A DNA stretch of 37,231 nucleotides from CAZRUA01 sp964603125. GTDB taxonomy: Bacteria; Bacteroidota; Bacteroidia; B-17B0; Aurantibacillaceae. Shown here one piece after another: positions 26,587 to 34,514 of this stretch; position 1 is the first letter of the stretch; each line of letters opens with the position of its first letter. The notes under the pieces are model-generated. The model ran no database searches. It was given only the letters and a program-made list of their open reading frames with translations, and was not told the DNA's origin. The stretch lies in assembly GCA_964603125.1 (NCBI GenBank), contig CAZRUA010000026.1:1-37231 (forward strand). Reading direction: 5' to 3'. The translations under genes and the position numbers were made by a program.

Positions 26587-26649
26587 GGATTTGAAATCTG
26601 TGAAACATAAAAACCCAGTTATCGCAGATTTATAATCCGTGAAGGATAG
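26587..26649 (+). repeat. REP-like palindromic sequences, left of the lipoprotein gene
   Basis: Two related small palindromes: GGATTTGAAATCTGTG followed by AAACATA (26587-26609), and GTTATCGCAGATTTATAATC followed by CGTGAAGGATAG (26618-26649). Forms close to the second occur again at 27300-27342. Such ATCGC...AATCCGTGAA sequences look like remains of a dispersed REP-type element. Confidence 0.5.
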
Positions 26650-26704
26650 AACATTATGTTAAATCTTATTTCATATAAAGGTAAGTTCAAGAATTATATA
26701 AGTT

Positions 26705-27223
26705 TTAACGAGGATATTTAATTATTTCATTATGATCGTCCATTAAAATTACTCTAATGCCATTTATCGTTGTTTCGGGACACATTTCTGTTGAATGAGG
26801 TGCAAAGGAAATTGTAGGCTTTATAAAATCTCTTGTTATATAGTATTCTTCATCGGAAATATATACACAATAATCAACTTCTCTACTTGGTTTTATCTTT
26901 GTCACTATCTTTTTATTGAATTGGTTGATTTCAACCGAAATTTGTATTGAATCCGATAGAATCAATGAATCCAATTCATGTGAATTAAATCTGTAAATGG
27001 TTGTGTGAGAATTACTTTTAAACTCTGGAAGCAGATAATCATGAAAAACGGCTTTATTGTTGCACTTAACAGATATAAGAATAGAATCTCTACCTGAAAA
27101 ATTATTGCATACAGAAATTGTTGATAGTTTTATCTTTTTACAATTCACGAGAAGAAGCATGCATACACAAATAAAAAAGCGAAATAAAAATACCTTCTTT
27201 ATTTTGTTGTTGAAACTAAGCAT
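26705..27223 (-). CDS. Lipoprotein of unknown function
   Basis: A protein of about 172 residues from the Met at 27223, whose signal MLSFNNKIKKVFLFRFF... ends in LLLVNC, a lipobox with the acylated Cys. Upstream Mets at 27244 and 27259 would give 35- and 40-residue leaders, long for a lipoprotein. The mature part starts KKIKLSTISV and contains SGRDSILISVKCNN, ISVEINQFNKKI and a C-terminal GIRVILMDDHNEIIKYP; I know no family for it. CAAATTTA at 27274-27281 is a possible -7 box on the reverse strand. It sits alone in opposite orientation to its neighbours and is flanked by similar REP-like sequences on both sides. Confidence 0.55.
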   Translation of the reverse strand: MLSFNNKIKKVFLFRFFICVCMLLLVNCKKIKLSTISVCNNFSGRDSILISVKCNNKAVFHDYLLPEFKSNSHTTIYRFNSHELDSLILSDSIQISVEINQFNKKIVTKIKPSREVDYCVYISDEEYYITRDFIKPTISFAPHSTEMCPETTINGIRVILMDDHNEIIKYPR

Positions 27224-27299
27224 TAAAATGATCTTTTGAGACATATGTAATTTGTGCAATTTCCGAACTGAATCAAATTTACAAATTTTATATTAACCT

Positions 27300-27342
27300 G
27301 TTATCGCGGTTTGCCGCGGCAAGTGTAATCCGTGAAACATAG
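27300..27342 (+). repeat. REP-like sequence, right of the lipoprotein gene
   Basis: GTTATCGCGG...GTGTAATCCGTGAAACATAG is in the same orientation as the left copy at 26618-26649. It contains a compact hairpin CGCGG-TTTG-CCGCG (27305-27318). This lies in the 310-base gap between the lipoprotein and MACPF genes, which otherwise holds only the MACPF promoter. Confidence 0.5.
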
Positions 27343-27488
27343 TAGTATTTTTCTTAACACATAATTTACTTTTTATTCCAACATACGCTTTATGGTGTTG
27401 TTTACCTAAAATTTGGCAGTATAGGTACAACAATTTCCTTTCATAAGTTAAATATTTAATGTAAAACTATTAAAATTGTTGTTTTTAT

Positions 27489-27519
27489 TTTGTTTATGTC
27501 GTTTGGTAGTATATATTTG
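27489..27519 (+). promoter_or_regulatory. Promoter (TTTG-N19-TATATTTG) for the MACPF gene
   Basis: TTTG at 27489-27492 and TATATTTG at 27512-27519 with a 19-base spacer. It shares TTTGTTTATGTCGTT and the -7 box with the DUF262-HEPN promoter. The start codon lies 50 bases downstream. Confidence 0.78.
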
Positions 27520-27569
27520 GAGCTGAAATGAAACAAATATTTATACATAAATTTCTAAAACCATAAATT

Positions 27570-29321
27570 ATGACAACAACAACGCCATCCGCCTCAAATC
27601 ACTTACCCGCATCGGAGTTTATTTTGCAAAGCTTTAATTTGCTCGATACTAATGTAGCTTCCGATTTATCACAAATTGTGAATAACCTCAAGGATATAAG
27701 GGTAAATCCATTACCTCCTGATTATTATGAGAACTTTATTACTGAACAAACCAGTGATCAAATGAATACTGTTACCTTTAGTGTTTGTAAAACGCATCAG
27801 GAAAGCTTCACCGATATTGCTGCTAGTTTTGGAGTTAGTGGTAGTTTTGGTTTTTATAGCGGTTCGGTGCAGAGTAGTTTAAATAAGCAACAAAGTACTT
27901 CGGCTACATCTTTCACCAGCAGCGCGGTTGGTGTTATCAATACGGGCACTACTTATTATAACCAAAAGGGAGGCGATTCTATTTTTAGTTTATTGGTTCC
28001 AGGTGTAAAAAGTACTTTGCAAAATATTCAAACAGTTGATGATGCTAAAAATTTTGTGGAAAAGTACGGTACGCACATTGCATTAGGTTGGAATTTGGGT
28101 GGATGTTATTCGATACAAATTGAAGCCGATAGCAGTTCGTATAGTAACAAAGAACAATTGAAAACTTCGGCTACTGCTAAATACAGCGGAGTATCAACGG
28201 TATCAGCTTCAATTACCACGGCTTATCAAATTAACCAATCGGGTAGCCAATACAATTTAAAAGAAACTGTTTTTACAGCGGGTGGCAGTGCTGCATTTGC
28301 TGGACAAATTGATCCAAACAACCAACAAACTATCAATAGCTGGATTAACACTTGCACACCACAAACTACTTACGGAATATATAAAATGAAAAGTTTTGCG
28401 GATATAGCTGAGGCTAACAATATGACTAGTCAGGCTCAAATTTTACAAAAGTATTTTGATTTGTGCATACTGGCTTATAGCTTGCAAAACCCAGTTGTAT
28501 ATTCGGCTGAGATAAATTTAACCCCATATCAAACAAATACTGTAAATGTGGTAGCTGATATGAATTTTAAAATTGTTTCGGGTGGTGCCAAGTTAGATCA
28601 AGATGTATCTAGCTGGCTTGTAAACTCATATCCACTTGTGGCTGGCAGCAGTATTAATAGTTGGGTGGTAGGAAGTCATGATGTTTCATATCCTGCAAGT
28701 TCATCAAATTACCTAGCAGGATATGCAATTGCAGTATATGACCCAGGTAATTTATTGCAAGTTACTGTGCAGTCGGCCCTAGGTGCAAACACAGGAATAG
28801 GAGGCGATCAGTTTAGTGTGCCCTTGCCACCAAACTATGTTTTAACTGGTGGAGGTTGTCAAGTTAATGTAATACAGGGTATTAATTTAAAATACATCAT
28901 GGGTAGTTATCCTAGTTTATCAGCGCCTTGGAATTGGACTGGAGTAACCTGTGACTATTTAGCGGCAGCACAAGAAGTACAAAGTACATTTTATGCGGTG
29001 GGTATTTGCTGTGATGGACTTACCATTACACCAACAGTTGTTTATTCAGCAAATGGTACAAAGCAAAATCATGGTAACCAAACAACCGTTTTGGGTAACG
29101 GATTAAACCTTATTGGTGGTGGAGCAAGTATAGATGATTGCACTGGCGGTGATGGTAATTTTTTACAGATGAGTTATCCTTTAAGTAATAATACATGGGC
29201 TGAATATAATAAGGACACAGATGGTAATGTTACCTTTGCATTGAGTAATGCTTATGCAATAGGTTTATCAGTTTCCATAGATGGTCTTTCTGATCAGCCA
29301 GCAATGTTAGTGCAAAACTAA
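27570..29321 (+). CDS. MACPF (perforin-like) pore-forming protein
   Basis: A 583-residue protein of the membrane attack complex/perforin superfamily. The signature YGTH-I-x6-GG is present (KYGTHIALGWNLGG, 165-178). Before it lie glycine/serine-rich segments that may be the first membrane hairpin (FGVSGSFGFYSGSVQSSLNK), and after it the second (residues about 196-225) and FTAGGSAAF (235-243). Residues about 330-583 form a C-terminal region of three repeats of 89 residues, each with GG(G), SYP and YA[IV][GA][VIL]; this is perhaps a lectin-like membrane-binding domain. No signal peptide, lipobox or T9SS domain is visible, unlike most Bacteroidota MACPF proteins. Its promoter copies that of the DUF262-HEPN pair; two terminator hairpins follow. 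Confidence 0.88.
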   Translation: MTTTTPSASNHLPASEFILQSFNLLDTNVASDLSQIVNNLKDIRVNPLPPDYYENFITEQTSDQMNTVTFSVCKTHQESFTDIAASFGVSGSFGFYSGSVQSSLNKQQSTSATSFTSSAVGVINTGTTYYNQKGGDSIFSLLVPGVKSTLQNIQTVDDAKNFVEKYGTHIALGWNLGGCYSIQIEADSSSYSNKEQLKTSATAKYSGVSTVSASITTAYQINQSGSQYNLKETVFTAGGSAAFAGQIDPNNQQTINSWINTCTPQTTYGIYKMKSFADIAEANNMTSQAQILQKYFDLCILAYSLQNPVVYSAEINLTPYQTNTVNVVADMNFKIVSGGAKLDQDVSSWLVNSYPLVAGSSINSWVVGSHDVSYPASSSNYLAGYAIAVYDPGNLLQVTVQSALGANTGIGGDQFSVPLPPNYVLTGGGCQVNVIQGINLKYIMGSYPSLSAPWNWTGVTCDYLAAAQEVQSTFYAVGICCDGLTITPTVVYSANGTKQNHGNQTTVLGNGLNLIGGGASIDDCTGGDGNFLQMSYPLSNNTWAEYNKDTDGNVTFALSNAYAIGLSVSIDGLSDQPAMLVQN

Positions 29322-29334
29322 ATTTGTATGGTAA

Positions 29335-29362
29335 AGTCAAGCTTATTGGCTTTTGCTTGACT
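29335..29362 (+). terminator. Hairpin after the MACPF gene
   Basis: AGTCAAGC (29335-29342) pairs with GCTTGACT (29355-29362), an 8-bp perfect stem starting 13 bases after the stop codon. It has no long T-run and may act as a 3' stabiliser or weak terminator. Confidence 0.45.
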
Positions 29363-29385
29363 AATTTTAATGATATGTAAAAATA

Positions 29386-29414
29386 AAAAATGCTACCCGT
29401 CGGGTAGCATTTTT
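29386..29414 (+). terminator. Strong Rho-independent terminator, symmetrical
   Basis: AAAAATGCTACCC (29386-29398), GTC loop, GGGTAGCATTTTT (29402-29414), a 13-bp perfect stem. The A/T flanks make it usable on both strands. It ends the MACPF transcript. Confidence 0.88.
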
Positions 29415-29570
29415 CTTAACGGTGTAATTAATTTTCTTTAATCTTATTACTATGAGTACTATTTTAAACGTAGGACTGTTTTTAAGGTTACAAACAAAAT
29501 GTAAAAAAATGTTAAAGGCTGGGGCTAAGGATTTACGAGAGATAATATAGTATTGGCATTGAGTTTATGA

Positions 29571-29970
29571 AGATTCAATCTTTTATCATTTAGTCCGAAC
29601 CTTTTATCATTTAGTTCGAACCAATTGTTATCGGGATCGAATCTTTTATCAATTAGTCCGAACCAATTGTTATCGGGATCGAATCTTTTATCATTTAGTT
29701 CGAACCAGTTGTAATCGAGACCGAACCTTTTATCATCGAGATCGAACCAATTGTAATCGAGATCGAATCTTTTATCATTTAGTTCGAACCAATTGTAATC
29801 GAGATCGAACCTTTTATCATTTAGTTCGAACCAATTGTTATCGAGTTCGAATCTTTTATCAATTAGTCCGAACCAATTGTTATCGAGATCGAATCTTTTA
29901 TCAATTAGTTCGAACCAGTTGTTATCGAGACCGAACCTTTTATCATTTAGTCCGAACCAATTATATTGAG
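29571..29970. repeat. Tandem array of a 42-bp unit (about nine copies)
   Basis: This lies in the 963-base gap 29322-30284. Eight full 42-base units are flanked by a half unit on the left and a broken unit on the right, in sequence of the type CTTTTATCATTTAGTTCGAA plus CCAATTGTTATCGAGATCGA. On the minus strand each unit is two related 21-base halves (GATAAAAGATTCGA and GATAACAATTGGTTCGAA). The minus strand stays open and would encode a 171-residue protein (29525-30040) of heptads such as NWFELND-KRFDLDY. Two plus-strand frames are also open through the array, copy differences are mostly amino-acid-changing, and the minus-strand ATG lies inside a terminator hairpin. I therefore do not call it a gene. 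Confidence 0.85.
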
Positions 29971-30022
29971 TATTTGTTGGCAGTCGCGTTGGATGCCACC
30001 AATACAGGAAAAGAATAAATCC

Positions 30023-30057
30023 AAAATCCTCTTCAAGCAATTGGAGAGGATTTTTTT
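30023..30057 (+). terminator. Strong terminator-like hairpin with GCAA tetraloop
   Basis: AAAATCCTCTTCAA (30023-30036), loop GCAA, TTGGAGAGGATTTT (30041-30054), then TTT. It is a 14-pair stem with one G-T pair. It lies between the 42-bp array and the REP element, about 600 bases after the last plus-strand gene, so it may end a non-coding transcript from the array. Confidence 0.65.
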
Positions 30058-30150
30058 ACGTCATTGCGAGGAGTTCCGCAGGACGACGAAGCAATCTCAA
30101 TTTGCACCCAAAATAAGATTGCTTCACCCTAAAGGGATTCGCAATGACGT
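30058..30150. repeat. REP-type dispersed palindrome (GTCATTGCGAGGA family)
   Basis: A 93-base imperfect palindrome. ACGTCATTGCGA (30058-30069) mirrors TCGCAATGACGT (30139-30150), and GAAGCAATCT (30088-30097) mirrors AGATTGCTTC (30116-30125). Elements with these arms are widespread as extragenic repeats in many bacterial genomes and give spurious RHCEE...KQSQ-like translations. It has no gene of its own. Confidence 0.85.
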
Positions 30151-30159
30151 AAACACTTT

Positions 30160-30260
30160 ATTCGTCATCACAATTCGCTGCGGCGAAAAGCAATCTTTAA
30201 TTAGTACTATCAAGGAGTTAAAATTCCAACGACGCAATAAGAATGGGCAATCTTTTTTGT
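30160..30260. repeat. Degenerate further copies of the REP-type palindrome
   Basis: CGTCATCACAATTCGC followed by GCGGCGAAAAGCAATCT (about 30163-30197), and GACGCAATAAGAATGGGC followed by AATCT (about 30231-30253), resemble single arms of the intact element just upstream. They are worn-down half copies. Confidence 0.45.
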
Positions 30261-30284
30261 TTAAACTAAAACATTAAAGTTAAC

Positions 30285-30965
30285 CTAATCTTCAAACATT
30301 TTTGCAGTGGCGTGTTGTATTACAAAATACATTTTATAGCTATCGCCTTTTTTGGTTTTAACTTCTAAAATATCAATAAAGTTTTTTTTGTTGTCTCGGC
30401 CCGAACCCATGGTGCCAATACCTGCCGATAAGTGTTTGTAAATGTATTGCTGTCCATCTGCTGGTCCTAAGGCAAACATAGGAGTATTTATATCTTTGCC
30501 ACTGCCACTAAATTCCATGGCTCTTAAAAGTCTTCGGCCTAATTGCAGATAATGGATTGAACTATCTCTTTGATCTAATTGATATAAACTAAATGATTTT
30601 TCAAATAAAGTTTTTATGCTCAACGGATGGCTTTGTAAAAATTTGTTGGCAGTATCTAATGCTGTTTGATAATTTTTATCATCGTTGTAATTGTAAATTT
30701 GTCTTTCGGTGGATAAGTCAGCATAAGGTTTATAAGCAGGCTGGGCAGTATAACCTATCATTAGGGCAAGCACTTCGTAATTACTTAAGCTAGTATCGTT
30801 TTTATTAAAGCGTTGCAATAGTTTGTTGTAGTTCAACTCATCATTGGCCTTTTTGCTTTTATTTAAAATTTTATTGAAGTCTTGGTTGTAATCAAAGCTC
30901 AATTGAGCAGCACCAACTGTTGTTAATAGTAACAACAACATAAATAGCTTTAGTTTTTTCATCAA
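30285..30965 (-). CDS. DUF4919-like exported protein
   Basis: A 226-residue protein with a signal peptide (MMKKLKLFMLLLLLTTVGAAQ). The pattern NYNKLLQRFNKNDTSLSNYE, ALMIGYTAQPAYKPYADLS, helical middle KNYQTALDTANKFLQSHPLS (TPR-like), then SGSGKDINTPMFAL and YFVIQHATAKMF fits the Bacteroidota family DUF4919, whose function is unknown. It lies 22 bases after the TonB-dependent receptor gene on the same strand and is likely co-transcribed with it, which suggests a periplasmic or outer-membrane helper role; that is inference. It ends next to the REP cluster. Confidence 0.72.
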   Translation of the reverse strand: MMKKLKLFMLLLLLTTVGAAQLSFDYNQDFNKILNKSKKANDELNYNKLLQRFNKNDTSLSNYEVLALMIGYTAQPAYKPYADLSTERQIYNYNDDKNYQTALDTANKFLQSHPLSIKTLFEKSFSLYQLDQRDSSIHYLQLGRRLLRAMEFSGSGKDINTPMFALGPADGQQYIYKHLSAGIGTMGSGRDNKKNFIDILEVKTKKGDSYKMYFVIQHATAKMFED

Positions 30966-30987
30966 TAATAAAGGTAAGCAATAATTT

Positions 30988-33642
30988 TTAAAACCTCACT
31001 TGCAATTTTAAATTCAATTGGCGATTGGTAAGGTAGTTAGGGATGGCGTATTGGCGGTTAGTTACATCCTTTACCCATGTGTACGAAACAGTATTGTTTA
31101 CTTGCAGCAAGTTCATAATCTCTAAACTTATCCAAGCTGATTTTAATTCTTTAAAGAATTTTTTCTCTTGTAGTTTTTTGTTTTCCTTAATTAGCTCGTA
31201 GCTAAAACCTATGTCCACTCTTCGGTAAGGTGGCATGCGTTGCACATCGTCCCATTTTTTACCATCAGGTCTTCCAAAAGGTAAGCCAGTACCTACAATT
31301 AAATTTAAAAACATCTTGCACGATTTCACGCGTGGTAAGTAATCCTGAAAAAACATATTAAAGGTTACTCTTTGGTCGGTAGGGCGTGGTATATAACCTG
31401 TTTCAACTCGGGTGCTATCAAACTTTGGTAAATTACTTAAGCCTGCAATCCATTTTTCTCCTGTCGAATCAACGTAGGTATAATAAAAATCATTCTTCAA
31501 TTTTTCGCGTGTTTGCATTACACCCACCGTAATAAAACTTTCGGCACCTTTCACAAACTCACCATTTAAGCGTAATTCCACACCTGTTGCATAACCTTTG
31601 CTATCATTATTTCCATAGTAGCGCAAACGCACATTATCAACTTCATAGGGCACTAAATTGCTTAATTGCTTGTAATAAGCACTTGTAATAAATCGGAAAG
31701 GACGTCGCCAAATTTTAAAATTCAAATCACCTGTTAACACATAGTGTATAGATTGTTGTGCTTTTAAATTAGTATTCACAACACCTTGTAGGTTTCGCAT
31801 TTCGCGGTAAAAAGGTGGTTGGTAGTAATAACCAAAGCTTGCTCTAAACACCCAGTCGCGGCGCCAATTAGGTTCGTACGATAAAGTAGTGCGCGGACTA
31901 AATACATTTTGATTATTCAATGTCCAATAATTTGTTCGGCCACCAATGGTAAAATTAAGTTTCGATTGTTTTCTTGTTCCAATTAAAGTATCTAAGCGTG
32001 CTTCAGCCGAATCTTTAGCCGTTAAAATTTCTTTTTTAGGAAGAGTATCTAATTTTGATTTTAATTTCTTTTCTACAATGTATTCGCCATAAGCCATGCC
32101 TCTAAAACTTGAGATATGGTTTTTTGTTTTTAATACATCGTTCAATTCAATGGTACTTGGGTTAGTCTGTGGCAAGCTATATCCAGCTGAATCGATGTAA
32201 ACCCATTCACTAAGTTGATCAAAAATTTCTTCGTGTTGGGCTCTTACACCCCACAATAATTGTTGGTTGTGTGGCATAAGGTATCTTCCTTTATGTTCAA
32301 GGTTGAGTACAGTTGCATTTAAGTAATTTCGTCCGTTGTTTATAAAAGTTCCCACACCACGGTTAAAAGCTACATTACCAAAGTTAGGGTCGCCAAAATC
32401 ATTTTCCAATTCATCAATATAGTATTGTCCTTGCACGGTGTAGGTTTCGGCTTCGTTAGCTCGATAAGCACTGGCAATAAACTTTAAACGTAAACTATCA
32501 CGTTTTCTGTCGCTTGGTTTTATAATTGCAGTTAATGCGCCAAAATAAGTTTGGTATTGCGAAATTTCTTGTCCATCAAAATATACAGTAAACTGCAAAG
32601 CTTCTTGCGCTGTACCAAATACCGTTTGTCGGGTTTGAGGCACTACTAAGTATTTGTTACCCGCTACGTTTCCAATAAACTCCATCGATACCTTATCATT
32701 AAAATCGTAGGTTAAAAAAGTTTGCACATCATAAAAACGTGGTTTGTAATCTCCTTTCGTATCAATAGCTTTTAGTAGGTACTGATTAGTTTTGTAGCGC
32801 GAACCCACTTGCCAAGTAAATAAATTGTTTTTGCTAGCTCCTTCTAATTGTAAACTTCCGCCTAATAAACTTCCGCTGGCACTTCCACCAAACTTGCGTG
32901 GTTCGCGGTAAGTAATGTCTAACACACTACTCATTTTGTCACCGTATTTCGCTTCAAAACCTCCCGGAGAAAAATTGATATTACTCACCATATCAGGGTT
33001 AGGGAAACTTAATCCTTCTTGCTGCCCACTGCGGGTTAAAAAGGGACGGTAAACTTCAACTTCGTTTACATAAACTAAGTTCTCATCAAAACTACCGCCG
33101 CGCACCGAGTAGCTCGATGATAATTCGTTATTGGAAACAACGGGAGCTAAAAACTTTAAAATAGCATTTATATCTCCACTAGGCCCCGGAAGACTAGCAA
33201 ATTTAATCGGGTCCATAGAGTAAGTCTCAGAGGTTTGTTTTCCAACAACTGTTGCTGTGCTCAATTCAATTGCTGTAAATAAGTTTACGTTTTTTGTTAG
33301 TGTTTTTGATTTTTTAATAGCACCTATATTCACTATTATAGTAGTGTCACCTGATTTACTATAACTCAGCTGAAAAGCCGTATCGGCTGGTACTGGTATC
33401 AAATAATCCCCATTCACATCCGAATACCTAACCATGGTATCGCCAAACGAAAGTAAGCGCACTTCAATTCCCTCAATGGTAGCACCTGTTTGGTCTTTAA
33501 TTTCGCCTTTTACATAAGCCTTTTGAGCCCAGATTAAATTGCAAAACAAAATACTTAATACAATGAAAAGTGTTTTAATTTTTTTGATGGAAGAGGTATG
33601 TGATATTGGGTTCAAATAAATGTGAAATCTTTTTAAAATCAA
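30988..33642 (-). CDS. TonB-dependent receptor with carboxypeptidase-regulatory-like N-terminal domain
   Basis: An 884-residue outer-membrane transporter. The leader is long (about 40 residues, hydrophobic core TLFIVLSILFCNLIWAQ). A CarboxypepD_reg-like beta-sandwich follows (about 42-120, VKGEIKDQTGATIEGIEVRL), then the plug domain (about 148-255: SVRGGSFDENLVYVNEVEVY, FSPGGFEAKYGDKMSSVLD). The rest is a beta-barrel ending in LNLKLQVRF with terminal Phe, as outer-membrane barrels require. The substrate is unknown; no SusD partner is adjacent. It is the first gene of a two-gene unit with the DUF4919-like gene and diverges from the PASTA gene. Confidence 0.92.
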   Translation of the reverse strand: MILKRFHIYLNPISHTSSIKKIKTLFIVLSILFCNLIWAQKAYVKGEIKDQTGATIEGIEVRLLSFGDTMVRYSDVNGDYLIPVPADTAFQLSYSKSGDTTIIVNIGAIKKSKTLTKNVNLFTAIELSTATVVGKQTSETYSMDPIKFASLPGPSGDINAILKFLAPVVSNNELSSSYSVRGGSFDENLVYVNEVEVYRPFLTRSGQQEGLSFPNPDMVSNINFSPGGFEAKYGDKMSSVLDITYREPRKFGGSASGSLLGGSLQLEGASKNNLFTWQVGSRYKTNQYLLKAIDTKGDYKPRFYDVQTFLTYDFNDKVSMEFIGNVAGNKYLVVPQTRQTVFGTAQEALQFTVYFDGQEISQYQTYFGALTAIIKPSDRKRDSLRLKFIASAYRANEAETYTVQGQYYIDELENDFGDPNFGNVAFNRGVGTFINNGRNYLNATVLNLEHKGRYLMPHNQQLLWGVRAQHEEIFDQLSEWVYIDSAGYSLPQTNPSTIELNDVLKTKNHISSFRGMAYGEYIVEKKLKSKLDTLPKKEILTAKDSAEARLDTLIGTRKQSKLNFTIGGRTNYWTLNNQNVFSPRTTLSYEPNWRRDWVFRASFGYYYQPPFYREMRNLQGVVNTNLKAQQSIHYVLTGDLNFKIWRRPFRFITSAYYKQLSNLVPYEVDNVRLRYYGNNDSKGYATGVELRLNGEFVKGAESFITVGVMQTREKLKNDFYYTYVDSTGEKWIAGLSNLPKFDSTRVETGYIPRPTDQRVTFNMFFQDYLPRVKSCKMFLNLIVGTGLPFGRPDGKKWDDVQRMPPYRRVDIGFSYELIKENKKLQEKKFFKELKSAWISLEIMNLLQVNNTVSYTWVKDVTNRQYAIPNYLTNRQLNLKLQVRF

Positions 33643-33742
33643 CGCAAATAACGCAAACTATTAGCAAATATTGTGAATTTTAGACAAGAATAATTTCAAT
33701 AAAATTAATAGCTTTTTATTATCTTTAGGGTTTAAAATTTTT

Positions 33743-34513
33743 ATGCGCGATTACATACGTTTTGTTTTTACAAAGACTTTTTTAAAATATTTTATCATAG
33801 GTTTACTTATCCTTTTCCTATGCTTATGGCTTATGGTAAAATGGTTGGGTTTTTATACTAACCACGGCGAAACAGTACCTGTGCCTGATTTTATTGGAAA
33901 AAACATCAGTACTTTAGATAAGTTTATTGAAGATAAGGAAGTGGAATACCGCATTATTGATAGTATTTACGACCCAAAGGAAAAACCAGGGGTAGTTATT
34001 CGTCAAGATCCTGAGAAAAACGAACAGGTGAAACACAATAGAACCATTTATTTATACGTTACAGCTGTATTGCCACCACAAATAGCAATGCCTAAATTGG
34101 TTGATCGCTCTTTACGTCAGGCTTTAGCCATGATTGAGAGTTATGGACTAAAAGTAGGTGTTAAAAAGGCGGTTTCGGCACAGTGTAATGGTTGTATAAT
34201 AAAACAAATGTTTGAAGGGAAAGAAATAGCAGAAGGTACTTTAATTAAAAAAGGTTCTACCATTGATATTTACTACGGTAAATCGGATGAAGCTACTATG
34301 ATTGCTGTACCTAATATTGTTGGTTTAACGGTTTGCGAGGCAAAACAAAAAATTCAAAGTAGTGGATTAACCGTTGGAGCAATTGTTGCAAATGCTTCGG
34401 TAAGCGATACCTGCAATACAAAAATATACAAACAATACCCAAGTGTTGGTGATGAAACGGGAGTAGGTAGCAGTGTGGATTTATTTATAGGTACTGAACC
34501 AAAACAAAATTAA
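33743..34513 (+). CDS. PASTA-domain membrane protein
   Basis: A 256-residue protein with one N-terminal membrane helix (about 15-36, YFIIGLLILFLCLWLMV) and three extracytoplasmic PASTA domains: about 44-108 (VPDFIGKNISTLDKF), 113-180 (MPKLVDRSLRQALAMIESYG) and 187-252 (VPNIVGLTVCEAKQKIQSSG). PASTA domains bind peptidoglycan fragments or help position wall enzymes. Here there is no kinase or penicillin-binding domain, a form common in Bacteroidota. Two Cys in the second domain (CNGC) are unusual. One base separates its stop from the next start, and rluA-family gene neighbours are common for it. Confidence 0.92.
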   Translation: MRDYIRFVFTKTFLKYFIIGLLILFLCLWLMVKWLGFYTNHGETVPVPDFIGKNISTLDKFIEDKEVEYRIIDSIYDPKEKPGVVIRQDPEKNEQVKHNRTIYLYVTAVLPPQIAMPKLVDRSLRQALAMIESYGLKVGVKKAVSAQCNGCIIKQMFEGKEIAEGTLIKKGSTIDIYYGKSDEATMIAVPNIVGLTVCEAKQKIQSSGLTVGAIVANASVSDTCNTKIYKQYPSVGDETGVGSSVDLFIGTEPKQN

Positions 34514-34514
34514 C

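Noticed and set aside
29571..29970. 42-bp array considered as CRISPR
   Set aside because: The units are contiguous and similar throughout, so there are no spacers.
29525..30040. 171-residue minus-strand protein over the 42-bp array
   Set aside because: Its ATG lies in a terminator hairpin, other frames through the array are also open, and unit differences are mostly non-synonymous.
29966..30277. 103-residue plus-strand frame
   Set aside because: It translates the REP palindrome (RHCEEF...KQSQ), a known source of false genes, and crosses a terminator.
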